Positions 26,780-33,935 of a DNA stretch of 33,935 bases are shown here, piece after piece. A model generated the notes under the pieces. It was not told where the DNA came from. It did not search any database and saw nothing but the letters and a program-made list of their open reading frames with translations. The position numbers and the translations under genes were made by a program. Numbering within the stretch: the first letter of the stretch is position 1; each line of letters starts with the position of its first letter. This DNA comes from Bog-756 sp050014755 (GTDB lineage Bacteria > Actinomycetota > Acidimicrobiia > Acidimicrobiales > RAAP-2), in contig JBEKCS010000038.1 in the NCBI GenBank assembly GCA_050014755.1, forward strand, positions 1 to 33,935, written 5' to 3'.

Positions 26780-27987
26780 CAGCGCATCCCTCCCGTCGGG
26801 CCGCCGTTGGCGCCGGTCCCCGTCGGGCCGCCGTTGGCGCCGGTCCCCGTCGGGCCGCCGTTGGCGCCGGTCCCCGTCGGGCCGCCGTTGGCGTCCATGA
26901 GCAACCGGAACTCGTCGAACAGGTAGCGGGCGTCGTGCGGACCGGGGCCGGCTTCGGGGTGGTACTGCACGCTGAATGCGGGGACGTCGGTGCTTCGCAG
27001 TCCCTCGATCACCCCGTCGTTGAGGTTGACGTGGGTGACCTCGGTCGACCCCAACGAATCCGGCGCCACCGCGTAGTTGTGATTCTGCGAGGTGATCTCG
27101 ATCCGTCCGGTGGCGGTACGACGAACCGGATGGTTCCCGCCGTGGTGGCCGAAGGGGAGCTTGTAGGTGGTGGCCCCGAGGGCCGTGGCCAGGAGCTGGT
27201 GGCCGAGGCAGATCCCGAAGATGGGTACGACTCCGTGGTCGACCAGCCGACGGATCTCGTGGGTGATGCCGGCCAGGGCCGCCGGGTCGCCCGGCCCGTT
27301 CGACAGGAAGATCCCGTCCGGTCCCAGGTCGAGGACGGCGTCGGCCGGGGTGGAGGCCGGCACCACGGTCACCGTGGCCAGGTCGCCGAGCTGGCGGAGC
27401 ATCGCCTCTTTGATCCCGAAGTCGAACGCCACCACCCGGTAGGGGCCGCTCCCCCGGGTCACCATGGTCCGCGTCGTCACCGTCGACACCAGGTCGCGGC
27501 CGTCGGTCGGCTCGGCGGACGCCGCCGCGGACGCCAGTTCGGATTCGGATGCAGTGCCGAACGCGCACGGCACCGAGCCGTGGTCGCGCAGGTGGCGGGT
27601 CAGGCGGCGGGTGTCGATGCCGGTGATTCCCGGAACCCCGTGGGCGGTGAGGAAGGCCTCCAGAGTGCCCTCCGAGCGCCAGTTCGACGGGGCGTCGGCC
27701 AGGTCGCGCACGACCACCCCCCTGCAGTGCGGGCGGACCGCCTCGTCGTCGGTCGGGTTCACCCCGTAGTTACCGATGTGCGGGTAGGTGAAGGCGACGA
27801 CCTGACCCGCGTAGGACGGGTCGGTGATGACCTCCTGGTAGCCCGAGAGCACGGTGTTGAACACGGCCTCACCGGTGGACACGCCCCCGTCGGGAACGGC
27901 CCCGAACGCCTCCCCTTCGAAGACCGTGCCGTCGGCCAGGACCAGGAGCGCCGGCTCGCGGTGCACGGTGCCGGTCCGGGGGCTCAC
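26779..27987 (-). CDS. carA: Carbamoyl-phosphate synthase small subunit, repeat-extended tail
   Basis: The glutaminase subunit that releases ammonia for CarB. The protein has 402 residues. The N-terminal domain runs from LLVLADGTVFEGEAFGA through FNTVLSGYQEVITDPSYAGQ to GIDTRRLTRHLRDHGSV. The class I amidotransferase domain has the nucleophile Cys in PIFGICLGHQLLATALG, then KLPFGHHGGNHPV, ITSQNHNYAV, and the His-Glu pair in FSVQYHPEAGPGP. After the natural end (EFRLLMDANGG) the protein carries about 33 extra residues made by a perfect 27-bp tandem repeat, roughly 3.7 copies of a nine-residue unit, just before the stop. GTG 27987 starts in a GTGA overlap with the pyrC stop. Confidence 0.97.
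26795..26893 (-). repeat. 27-bp minisatellite at the 3' end of carA
   Basis: Three perfect copies (26795-26821, 26822-26848, 26849-26875) and an 18-base partial copy (26876-26893) of a 27-bp unit beginning GTCGGGCCGCCGTTGGCGCC on the plus strand. On the coding strand each copy adds nine residues of the type GANGGPTGT. Being in frame, gain or loss of units keeps carA open and keeps the TGATG junction with carB. Confidence 0.97.
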
Positions 27988-29306
27988 CGCTGCGCCTCGG
28001 CGTCGACGACGACCGGCTCGCCGGCCAGGACGGTGTGGCGGACCTGTCCGGTCAGCTTGCGCCCGGTGTACGGGGTGTTCCGGCTCCTCGACGCCAGGGC
28101 GGTCGGATCGACCGTCCAGGTGGCCGCGGGGTCGATGACGCACAGGTTGGCCGCCGCCCCCGGAGCGACGAGGCCCCCCTGCCGTCCGCCGTGGTCGGGA
28201 TCGAGACCGGCGATAGCCGCGGGCTGCCAGCTCAGCAGGGCGAGGATCCGGGCCAGTGGAAGATCGAGTTCGGTGACGGCCAGGGCCAGTGCCGTCTGCA
28301 GGCCCAGCATCCCCGGGGGAGCCTGGTCGAAGGGCAGGTCCTTGAGCTCGGGCGCATGGGGCGCATGGTCGGTGGCGATGGCGTCGGCGGTGCCGTCGGC
28401 CAGAGCCTCCTTCACCGCGTCCACGTCGCTCTGGGGGCGCAGCGGCGGGTTCACCTTGAAGACCGGGTCGAAACCGGCGGTGCAGCCGTCGGTCAGGGTG
28501 AAGTGGTGGGGGGCGATCTCCGCGGTCACGGGCACCCCCTCGGCCCTGGCCCGGCGTACCAGGTCGATCGAGCCCGCAGTCGAGAGGTGGAGGAAGTGCA
28601 CCCGGCCGCCGGTGGCACGCGACAGTGCGATGTCCCGGGCCACCATGACCTCCTCGGCCTCCGACGGCATGCCCGGGAGCCCCAGCCGGCTGGACCATGC
28701 TCCCTCGTGCATGGCCCCACCCGCCGCCAGGCTGCGGTCCTCGCAGTGCTGACCGAGGGTCACTCCGAGACCGGTCGCGTACTGGAGGGCCCGGCGCATG
28801 AGGCCGGCCGACTGCACACCGTCGCCGTCGTCGGTGAACAGCCGGACGCCGAGGGCGGCCAGCTCGGCCATCGGGGCGAGGCGCTCGCCGGCCCGGTCGA
28901 CGGTGATGGCCCCGGCCACGGCCACCTGGGCCATCGCCCCTTCGGCCAGCGCGAACACGTTGCGCACCGACTCGGCCGAGTCGAGCGGTGGATCGGTGTT
29001 CGGCATGGCCACCACCGCGGTGAACCCGCCCAGTGCTGCGGCACGGGTGCCGGACTCGATGGTCTCCGCCTCCTCGCGCCCGGGCTCGCGCAGATGGGTG
29101 TGCAGGTCGACCAGTCCCGGCGCCACCACGCAGCCCCCGGCGTCGAGAACGGTGGCCCCACGGCCGGTCGACAGACCCTCGTCCACCTCCGCCACCCGTC
29201 CGTCGACCACCCGTACGTCGGCCCGTCGCTCGCCGGACCGGTCGACGACCGTGGCCCCGCGGATCACCAGCTCGGGCCCGGTCGGCCTCGACGTCCGCTC
29301 AGCCAT
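27984..29306 (-). CDS. pyrC: Dihydroorotase (type I)
   Basis: Cyclises carbamoyl aspartate to dihydroorotate. The protein has 440 residues of the amidohydrolase fold. The zinc motif is GLVDLHTHLREPGREEAETI (HxH), followed by VVAMPNTDPPLDSAESVRN, the metal His in GQHCEDRSL and HFLHLSTAGSIDLVRRA, and the catalytic Asp in AIATDHAPHAPELK. TAEIAPHHFTLTD and KVNPPLRPQSD are also typical. The length above 420 and HTHLREPG mark type I rather than the ~345-residue type II. ATG 29306 overlaps the pyrB end by eight bases. Confidence 0.97.
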   Translation of the reverse strand: MAERTSRPTGPELVIRGATVVDRSGERRADVRVVDGRVAEVDEGLSTGRGATVLDAGGCVVAPGLVDLHTHLREPGREEAETIESGTRAAALGGFTAVVAMPNTDPPLDSAESVRNVFALAEGAMAQVAVAGAITVDRAGERLAPMAELAALGVRLFTDDGDGVQSAGLMRRALQYATGLGVTLGQHCEDRSLAAGGAMHEGAWSSRLGLPGMPSEAEEVMVARDIALSRATGGRVHFLHLSTAGSIDLVRRARAEGVPVTAEIAPHHFTLTDGCTAGFDPVFKVNPPLRPQSDVDAVKEALADGTADAIATDHAPHAPELKDLPFDQAPPGMLGLQTALALAVTELDLPLARILALLSWQPAAIAGLDPDHGGRQGGLVAPGAAANLCVIDPAATWTVDPTALASRSRNTPYTGRKLTGQVRHTVLAGEPVVVDAEAQR

Positions 29307-30270
29307 GCCGCTCGCCCTCCAGGGTGCCCTGTCCGAGCAGGAGGAAGAGGATGGCCATCCGGACCGCCACGCCGTTGCCCACCTGGTCGGTGATGCGGGC
29401 GGACGGGAGCTCGGCCACCTCGGAGGCGATCTCCACCCCACGGACCATCGGTCCCGGGTGGAGGATGATGGCCTCGGGCGGCAGCTGCTGTGCGCGCCGC
29501 GCGGTAAGCGCATAGCCGGCCGAGTACTCGCGCATGGTCGGGACGTAAGCCCCGCTCCCCCGTTCGGCCTGGAGGCGCAGCAACGAGATCACATCGGTCG
29601 TGGCCAGGGCGCCGTCCAGGTCGTGGCTGACCGAGGCGATGGGCCACCCCTCGAGCGACGGCGGAAGTAGCGTGGCCGGAGCCACCAGGGTGACTTCGGC
29701 CCCCAGGGCGGCGTACGCGGTGATCTGCGAACGGGCCACCCGGCTATGGCGGATGTCCCCCACGATGGTCACCCGGAGCCCGCTGAAACGGTCGAGCCCC
29801 TCCTGACCGCCGCCGAGTGACTGACGCACGGTGTACAGGTCGAGCAGGGCCTGGGTCGGGTGCTGGTGCCAGCCGTCCCCGGCGTTGACGACCGCGCAGT
29901 GGTCGACCCACTCGGCCACCCGTGCCGGGACGCCCGACGAACTGTGGCGGATGATCACCGCGTCCATGCCGATGGCCTGGATGGTCTCGATGGTGTCGCG
30001 CAGGGACTCGCCCTTCTTGACCGACGAGGAGCCTGCCGAAAACGACAGCACGTCCGCCGACATCCGCTTCGCCGCCGTCTCGAACGACATCCGGGTCCGG
30101 GTCGAGTCCTCGAAGAACAGCGTGGCGACGGTACGCCCGCGCAGGGCGGGGACCTTCGGGTTGGCCCGTCGGCCTACTTCGGCGAAGGAGTCGCTCACCC
30201 GGAGCACCTCGCCGATCGCTTCGGCGTCGAGGTCGTCCATGCTCAGCAGATGGGCAGGGAAGGGGCTCAC
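29299..30270 (-). CDS. pyrB: Aspartate carbamoyltransferase, catalytic subunit
   Basis: Transfers the carbamoyl group to aspartate, committing carbon to pyrimidines. The 323-residue protein has the carbamoyl-phosphate motif LFFEDSTRTRMSFETAAKRM, the SVKKGESLRDT loop, HPTQALLDLYTV, and the aspartate-site region LRLQAERGSGAY. The usual HPGPMNRGVEI appears as HPGPMVRGVEI, with Val for Asn, a mild deviation. No regulatory subunit pyrI is present, and adjacent pyrC suggests the actinobacterial or Aquifex-like pair in which dihydroorotase may associate with PyrB. GTG 30270 starts in a GTGA overlap with pyrR. Confidence 0.96.
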   Translation of the reverse strand: MSPFPAHLLSMDDLDAEAIGEVLRVSDSFAEVGRRANPKVPALRGRTVATLFFEDSTRTRMSFETAAKRMSADVLSFSAGSSSVKKGESLRDTIETIQAIGMDAVIIRHSSSGVPARVAEWVDHCAVVNAGDGWHQHPTQALLDLYTVRQSLGGGQEGLDRFSGLRVTIVGDIRHSRVARSQITAYAALGAEVTLVAPATLLPPSLEGWPIASVSHDLDGALATTDVISLLRLQAERGSGAYVPTMREYSAGYALTARRAQQLPPEAIILHPGPMVRGVEIASEVAELPSARITDQVGNGVAVRMAILFLLLGQGTLEGERHG

Positions 30271-30836
30271 CGGTTGACCAGCTCGCCCAGCGACACGCCT
30301 TCGGCGGAGACGTCGACCATCTCCTCGCGGCTGGTGGGCAGGTTCTTGCCGACGTAGTCCGGTCGGATGGGCAGCTCGCGGTGGCCCCGGTCGACCATCA
30401 CGGCCAGCTCGACCACCTGGGCCCGCCCGTACTCGCCCAACGCGTTGAGGGCCGCCCGGATGGTCCGACCGGTGAAGAGCACGTCGTCGACGAGCACCAC
30501 CGTCGATCCGGTCAGGTCGGTGGTGATGTCGGTGGCGGCCTCGGGAAGCACGGGTCGCAGGCCGATGTCGTCACGGTAGAAGGCGACGTCGAGCGTTCCG
30601 ACCGGGATCTCGGCCCCCTCGACCTCGGCCAGGGTCTCGGCCAGGCGACGGGCGATGCCCACCCCCCCGGTCTGCAGGCCGATCAGGACGACGTCATGGA
30701 GGCCGCGGTTCCGCTCGGCGATCTCGTGGGCCATGCGGGTGATGGCCCGGCGCACGTCGTCCGCCGACATCACCTGGACCCGGGGAACGAAAACGGCACC
30801 CCGCGGGCGGGTATGACTGCGCTCTCGTTCGGCCAC
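30267..30836 (-). CDS. pyrR: Pyrimidine operon regulatory protein PyrR
   Basis: A phosphoribosyltransferase-fold RNA-binding protein that represses the pyr operon when UMP is high and may have uracil phosphoribosyltransferase activity. The protein has 189 residues. The PRPP-binding signature is STVVLVDDVLFTGRTIRAAL. Other family stretches are VVLIGLQTGGVGIARRLAE, DVAFYRDDIG, MVDRGHRELPIRPDYVGKN and a closing PTSREEMVDVS. GTG 30836 has a very strong AGGAGG five bases upstream, itself next to a PyrR-type RNA hairpin (30850-30880), so autoregulation of its translation is expected. Confidence 0.96.
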   Translation of the reverse strand: MAERERSHTRPRGAVFVPRVQVMSADDVRRAITRMAHEIAERNRGLHDVVLIGLQTGGVGIARRLAETLAEVEGAEIPVGTLDVAFYRDDIGLRPVLPEAATDITTDLTGSTVVLVDDVLFTGRTIRAALNALGEYGRAQVVELAVMVDRGHRELPIRPDYVGKNLPTSREEMVDVSAEGVSLGELVNR

Positions 30837-30849
30837 CTGATCCTCCTGT

Positions 30850-30880
30850 CCGTACGGGCCTCACGGGACCCGCTTCACGG
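30850..30880 (-). promoter_or_regulatory. PyrR-binding RNA hairpin in the pyr leader
   Basis: The minus-strand RNA forms an upper stem GCGGG/CCCGU capped by UCCCGUGAGG, an asymmetric GAA bulge, and a lower stem CCGU/ACGG. The loop fits the PyrR consensus ARUCCNGNGAGGYU at all but the first and last positions. The AGGAGG of pyrR begins three bases after the hairpin. No terminator follows, so PyrR binding would act on translation, the mechanism described for Mycobacterium smegmatis. Confidence 0.8.
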
Positions 30881-30890
30881 TCAGACCCCG

Positions 30891-30896
30891 ACTATA
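30891..30896 (-). promoter_or_regulatory. -10 element of the pyr operon
   Basis: TATAGT on the minus strand predicts a start near 30884, giving a leader of about 48 nt that begins at the foot of the PyrR hairpin. No TTGAC-like -35 is found at the right distance; the direct repeats at 30913-30941 occupy that region. Confidence 0.65.
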
Positions 30897-30912
30897 CCCC
30901 GTCGGTCCCGGA

Positions 30913-30941
30913 CCCGAGCGGGCACCGGAACCCGAGCGGGC
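30913..30941. repeat. Paired CCCGAGCGGGC direct repeats upstream of pyr promoter
   Basis: CCCGAGCGGGC occurs at 30913-30923 and again at 30931-30941, 18 bases apart, each nearly symmetric (CCCG..CGGG). They cover the expected -35 position and the region just upstream, so a regulator site is possible. They could also belong to the end of the upstream MFS transcript. Confidence 0.45.
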
Positions 30942-30960
30942 GCCGTGCGGTCCGCGGCAC

Positions 30961-32529
30961 TCAGTCGACGAGCACAGGTGCCTCCGCCCTGCCCGCCGAC
31001 CTGGGCGAACGGGCAAGAAACAGCCCCGGCACCAGGGCCAGGGCGGTCATCCCCACCGCCCACCAGAACGTGGCGCCGAAGGCGGAGGCGACCGGTGCCG
31101 CGTCTCGGGCGATCTCCGCCGGCGAGAGGAGCGCCATCCCGGACAGGCCACCGGTCAGCCCGGGCACCCGCATGGTGATCTGGTGGTCGAGGACCACGGC
31201 CACCAGAGCGGTACCGATGGAACCACCGACCCGCTGGACGATGTTGATGGCCGTCGAGGCCCGGGGCACCTGGTGGGCCGAGAGCGTCTGGTAGGCCGCC
31301 GAGATGGCTGGCATCATCACGAACCCGAAGCCGATGCCCCGGACGAACAGCGAGACGGCCAGCACCGCGAAGCTGGTGTGGGCACCGAGTTGCGTGTAGA
31401 CGATGGTGGCCAGCGTCACCACCACCAGTCCGGCGGGCACCACCCGCCCGGCGCCGTACCGGTCGGTGAGTTTGCCGCCCAGCGGCATCACCAGTGCGGC
31501 TCCGATGCCCTGGGGGGCCATGAGGAGCCCGGCGGTGAGCGGCGTCTGGCCCCGTGCCGCCTGGTAGTAGAGGGGCAGGAGGAGCATGCCGCCGAACAGG
31601 GCGGCACCGAAGCAGAAGGTGGTGGCCGCCGCGGCGGCGAACTGCACGTTGCGGAACAGGAGGACCTCGATGAGCGGGGTGACCTTGGCCCGAAGGGCGT
31701 GCAGGACGAAGGCGCCGATGAAGACCGCGCCCAGGACCATCGGCAACCACACGGAAACGGGTGAACCCTGGCCGGCCTGGGACAGGCCATAGACGAATAG
31801 CCCGAGGCCGGGCGAGAGCAGGCACAACCCGAGCACGTCGAGCTTGTAGTTGCGGTCGGTCTTCTGGTGCCCGGGGAGGATCTTGGCGGCCAGGGCGACG
31901 GCCACGATGCCGATCGGGATGTTGACGTAGAAGATCCAGCGCCACGACACGCTGTCGAGGATGAGCCCGCCGATCACCGGACCGAGGACGGGGCCGAGGA
32001 GCATGGGCACGCCGAGGAGGCTCATGACCCGTCCCATCCGCTGGGGTCCCGCCGCGGTGGCCATGATCGACTGGCCGATGGGCATGATCATGCCGCCGCC
32101 GACCCCCTGCAGCACCCGGAAGACGATCAGGCTCTGGATCGACCACGCCGCACCGGAGAGGGCCGAGCCCAGGAGGAACAGCGTCAACGAGGCGATCCAC
32201 ATGGTCTTCGCCCCGAAGCGCTCGACCGCCCATCCGGTGAGCGGGATGGTCATGGCCAGGGCGAGCAGGTAGCCGGTCGACACCCACTGGACCGTCGACA
32301 GGGGCGCATGGAAGTCCTTGGACAGTGTGTCGATGGCCACGTTGACGATGGTGGTGTCGAGGATCGACATGATGCTTCCGAGCACCACGACGGCGGCCAG
32401 GCGCTTCAGGTGGGGGTCCAGCCCGGCCAGCATGCCCTTGTCCCCGGTGGCTGCGCCGCCCGACGGGCTGGTGGCGGGCCGATCGTCCGGCAGTTCAGGA
32501 GGCGGGTTCACCGTGTCGCTGGTCGTCAT
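30961..32529 (-). CDS. DHA2-family MFS drug efflux pump (EmrB/QacA type)
   Basis: A 522-residue inner-membrane proton/drug antiporter with about 14 hydrophobic segments. Helix 1 carries the DHA2 motif LGSIMSILDTTIVNVAIDTL. The loop 2-3 motif is GWAVERFGAKTMW, helix 4 begins FRVLQGVGGGMIMPIGQSIM, and helix 5 has the antiporter motif C stretch LGVPMLLGPVLGPVIGGLI, then SWRWIFYVNIPIG. The substrate cannot be told. ATG 32529 has GAGGA five bases upstream and follows a Ser/Pro-rich non-coding leader. A -10-like TATCGT and an inverted repeat lie upstream, so it has its own promoter. It interrupts the usual nusB-pyrR adjacency. Confidence 0.9.
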   Translation of the reverse strand: MTTSDTVNPPPELPDDRPATSPSGGAATGDKGMLAGLDPHLKRLAAVVVLGSIMSILDTTIVNVAIDTLSKDFHAPLSTVQWVSTGYLLALAMTIPLTGWAVERFGAKTMWIASLTLFLLGSALSGAAWSIQSLIVFRVLQGVGGGMIMPIGQSIMATAAGPQRMGRVMSLLGVPMLLGPVLGPVIGGLILDSVSWRWIFYVNIPIGIVAVALAAKILPGHQKTDRNYKLDVLGLCLLSPGLGLFVYGLSQAGQGSPVSVWLPMVLGAVFIGAFVLHALRAKVTPLIEVLLFRNVQFAAAAATTFCFGAALFGGMLLLPLYYQAARGQTPLTAGLLMAPQGIGAALVMPLGGKLTDRYGAGRVVPAGLVVVTLATIVYTQLGAHTSFAVLAVSLFVRGIGFGFVMMPAISAAYQTLSAHQVPRASTAINIVQRVGGSIGTALVAVVLDHQITMRVPGLTGGLSGMALLSPAEIARDAAPVASAFGATFWWAVGMTALALVPGLFLARSPRSAGRAEAPVLVD

Positions 32530-32599
32530 CGTCGTCCTCGGGGTCGGTGGTGCAGACGGGGCGCGGCCCGACAGACCCGTTCGCGCTCCTCTTCCCGAC

Positions 32600-32623
32600 A
32601 CGATAGGGGAACCGGCTATTCCC
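32600..32623 (-). promoter_or_regulatory. Efflux-pump promoter with inverted repeat
   Basis: TATCGT (32605-32600 on the minus strand) is a TANNNT -10 that would give a leader of about 64 nt. Immediately upstream, GGGAA-N7-TTCCC (32607-32623) fills the -35/-10 spacer, a normal place for a repressor operator. No regulator gene is adjacent and no clear -35 is visible. Confidence 0.45.
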
Positions 32624-32709
32624 TCCGTTCGCGCCGTCAGTTCACGCCTTGGCGGGCACACCTTCTGCCGGCCCGGCGTGTCGGTCCGCCGAGCCCAGGC
32701 GGCGCGGGA

Positions 32710-32740
32710 GGCGGCCGGCGTCTTGAGGGACCGGCCCGCC
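32710..32740 (-). terminator. Probable terminator after nusB
   Basis: Starting 18 bases after the nusB stop, the RNA can form a nine-pair stem (GGCGG-CCGG with CCGG-CCGCC, one bulged G) closing a 12-base loop. There is no U-tract. It separates nusB from the efflux-pump promoter. Confidence 0.45.
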
Positions 32741-32758
32741 ACCCACGACAGGGTCGGG

Positions 32759-33160
32759 TCAGGTCCGAACCCGGGAGGCGACGGTGGCCAGCACGCCGTT
32801 GACGAACCGGCCGGAGTCATCGGTGGAGAATGCCGACGCCAGCTCGACCGCCTCGTTGAGGATGACCGCCGTGGGCACGTCGTCACAGGCCATGAGCTCG
32901 GCGGTGGCCATGCGCAGCACGTTCCGGTCCACCACCGCCATCCGGTCGAGGTCCCATCCGATTGCCGCCTCGTCGATCAGGGCGTCGATCTCGGGCATTC
33001 GTTCGCCCACCGCGGTCACCAGAGTCACCGCATACTCGTCGGGGGCCGTGGGCAGTGCCGCGAGCACCGCGTCGGGGCGCTCGCCCTTCAGGTCCGCTTC
33101 GTACAGCAGGGTCAACGCCCGTTCGCGGGACTGGTGGCGGGGTGCGTGGTCGGTGCTCAT
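32759..33160 (-). CDS. nusB: Transcription antitermination factor NusB
   Basis: Binds boxA RNA with S10 in rRNA antitermination complexes. The 133-residue helical protein opens HQSRERALTLLYEADLKGER, the basic RNA-binding helix. It continues with DLDRMAVVDRNVLRMATAEL and VPTAVILNEAVELASAFSTD and closes with GRFVNGVLATVA, all family signatures. ATG 33160 has pyrimidine-rich sequence upstream and no SD, 50 bases after the efp stop, so its translation signal is unclear. Confidence 0.95.
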   Translation of the reverse strand: MSTDHAPRHQSRERALTLLYEADLKGERPDAVLAALPTAPDEYAVTLVTAVGERMPEIDALIDEAAIGWDLDRMAVVDRNVLRMATAELMACDDVPTAVILNEAVELASAFSTDDSGRFVNGVLATVASRVRT

Positions 33161-33210
33161 GGGGAGGGGATGGGCGTCGGCGCCCGTAGGGCGGACGACC
33201 GCCGGATCGC

Positions 33211-33771
33211 TCAGGCTCGGGTGAGGTACTCGCCGGTGCGGGTGTCGACCTTGACCTTCTCGCCCGGGTTGACGAAGAGCGGGACCTGGATGACCAGTCC
33301 GGTCTCCACCGTTGCCGGCTTGCGGGCGCCGGACACCCGGTCGCCCTGGAGGCCGGGCTCGGTCTCGGTCACGGTGAGCTCGACCGCGGCGGGCAGGTCG
33401 ACGCCCACGATCTCGTCGCCGAAGAACTGCAGGACGGCGTCGTCGCCCTCCTTCAGGTAGTTGGCCGCGTCACCGAGGAGGTCGGTCGCCACCTGGAGCT
33501 GCTCGTACGAACTGGTGTCCATGAAGACGTACTCGCCGCTGTCCCGGTAGAGGAACTGCATCTCCCGCTTGTCGATGATGGCCTGCTCCAGCTTCTCGTC
33601 GGCACGATAGGTGCGCTCGATCACGGCGCCCGAGCGCTGGTTCTTGAGCTTGGTGCGCACGAAGGCACCGCCCTTGCCCGGCTTGACGTGCTGGAATTCG
33701 ATGACGTTGAACAGGCCCTCGGGCAGGTTCAGGGTCATGCCATTGCGGAGATCGTTGGTCGAGACGGACAT
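33211..33771 (-). CDS. efp: Elongation factor P
   Basis: Relieves ribosome stalling at proline runs by binding between the P and E sites. The 186-residue protein has the three-domain EF-P layout. The KOW domain opens STNDLRNGMTLNLPEGLFNV, with the loop lysine in FQHVKPGKGGAFVRTKLKN. OB domain 1 has REMQFLYRDSGEYVFMD, and OB domain 2 ends with the signature NPGEKVKVDTRTGEYLTRA. Which modification the loop lysine receives, if any, cannot be told. ATG 33771 overlaps the upstream peptidase stop (TGATG). Confidence 0.98.
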   Translation of the reverse strand: MSVSTNDLRNGMTLNLPEGLFNVIEFQHVKPGKGGAFVRTKLKNQRSGAVIERTYRADEKLEQAIIDKREMQFLYRDSGEYVFMDTSSYEQLQVATDLLGDAANYLKEGDDAVLQFFGDEIVGVDLPAAVELTVTETEPGLQGDRVSGARKPATVETGLVIQVPLFVNPGEKVKVDTRTGEYLTRA

Positions 33772-33935
33772 CAGACGGCGACTTCTTTCGGGAATCGTGT
33801 GAGTGGGCGGCTGCCAGATCCGGTCACCACCAGGGTGTCCTCGATGCGGACCCCGCCCACGGCGGGCAGATACACGCCGGGTTCGACGGTGACCACGGTG
33901 CCGGGCTCCAAGATAGCAGTCGATCCCGCGCCCAC
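33771..33935 (-). CDS. M24B peptidase (Xaa-Pro aminopeptidase/dipeptidase), C-terminal end
   Basis: Only the last 54 residues are in the window; the gene continues past base 33935. The frame reads EPGTVVTVEPGVYLPAVGGV then RIEDTLVVT, which holds the two final metal-ligand glutamates (VEPGVY and RIED) of the pita-bread metallopeptidase fold. This is the Xaa-Pro aminopeptidase/prolidase family that lies directly before efp in many actinobacteria and firmicutes. Its TGA shares one base with the efp ATG. A gene symbol such as pepQ or pepP cannot be fixed from this fragment. Confidence 0.85.
   Translation of the reverse strand: MGAGSTAILEPGTVVTVEPGVYLPAVGGVRIEDTLVVTGSGSRPLTRFPKEVAV

Noticed and set aside
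26795..26893. CRISPR array
   Set aside because: The 27-bp units are contiguous with no spacers and are in frame within carA, so this is a coding minisatellite.
26935..28752. 605-codon plus-strand open frame
   Set aside because: Antisense to carA and pyrC, which carry full catalytic motifs on the other strand.

Overview
The window is very G+C-rich, gene-dense bacterial DNA, with almost every codon ending in G or C. It carries the core gene order of Actinomycetota: efp-nusB-pyrR-pyrB-pyrC-carA-carB-pyrD-pyrF, mihF-gmk-rpoZ-coaBC-metK-priA-def-fmt-rpe-ribD-ribBA-ribH-hisG and infC. The actinobacterial integration host factor (mIHF), a PriA without helicase motifs, and a DUF1844 gene divergent from infC support the phylum. 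Acidimicrobiia or a relative is my best guess; the class is inference.

Layout. Nearly all housekeeping genes lie on the minus strand, so transcription runs from high to low coordinates. At 33935-32759 are the end of an M24 peptidase, efp and nusB. A DHA2-type efflux pump (32529-30961) sits between nusB and the pyrimidine operon. The pyr operon (30836-21553) encodes nearly the whole route to UMP, with overlapping stop/start codons, and is headed by a -10 element and a convincing PyrR-binding RNA hairpin over a strong Shine-Dalgarno (SD) sequence. A large YfhO-like membrane protein follows pyrF. A plus-strand island at 16010-19179 holds 5-oxoprolinase genes (pxpA and a fused pxpB-pxpC) and an unknown gene. 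The minus-strand block resumes with mihF, gmk, rpoZ, coaBC, metK, priA, def, fmt and rpe, then riboflavin genes, hisG and a cold-shock-like gene. At 943-3380 a plus-strand pair (DUF1844, MFS permease) diverges from infC, which leaves the window at base 1.

Together the genes cover UMP synthesis, GMP phosphorylation, CoA and SAM synthesis, initiator-Met formylation and deformylation, riboflavin, the first histidine step, and translation/transcription factors. Genes expected in these clusters but absent here are ribE, hisE, pyrK and rsmB; they may lie elsewhere.

I found no CRISPR array, tRNA, rRNA, phage or insertion sequence, and no stretch over 300 bases lacks a gene. I do not see a clear new defence or mobile system. 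The most interesting signals are gene-expression features: a PyrR RNA operator, a run of apparently leaderless promoters, probable CTG start codons in CTGA overlaps, a perfect 27-bp minisatellite coding the end of carA, and a 406-bp antisense overlap between two convergent genes.
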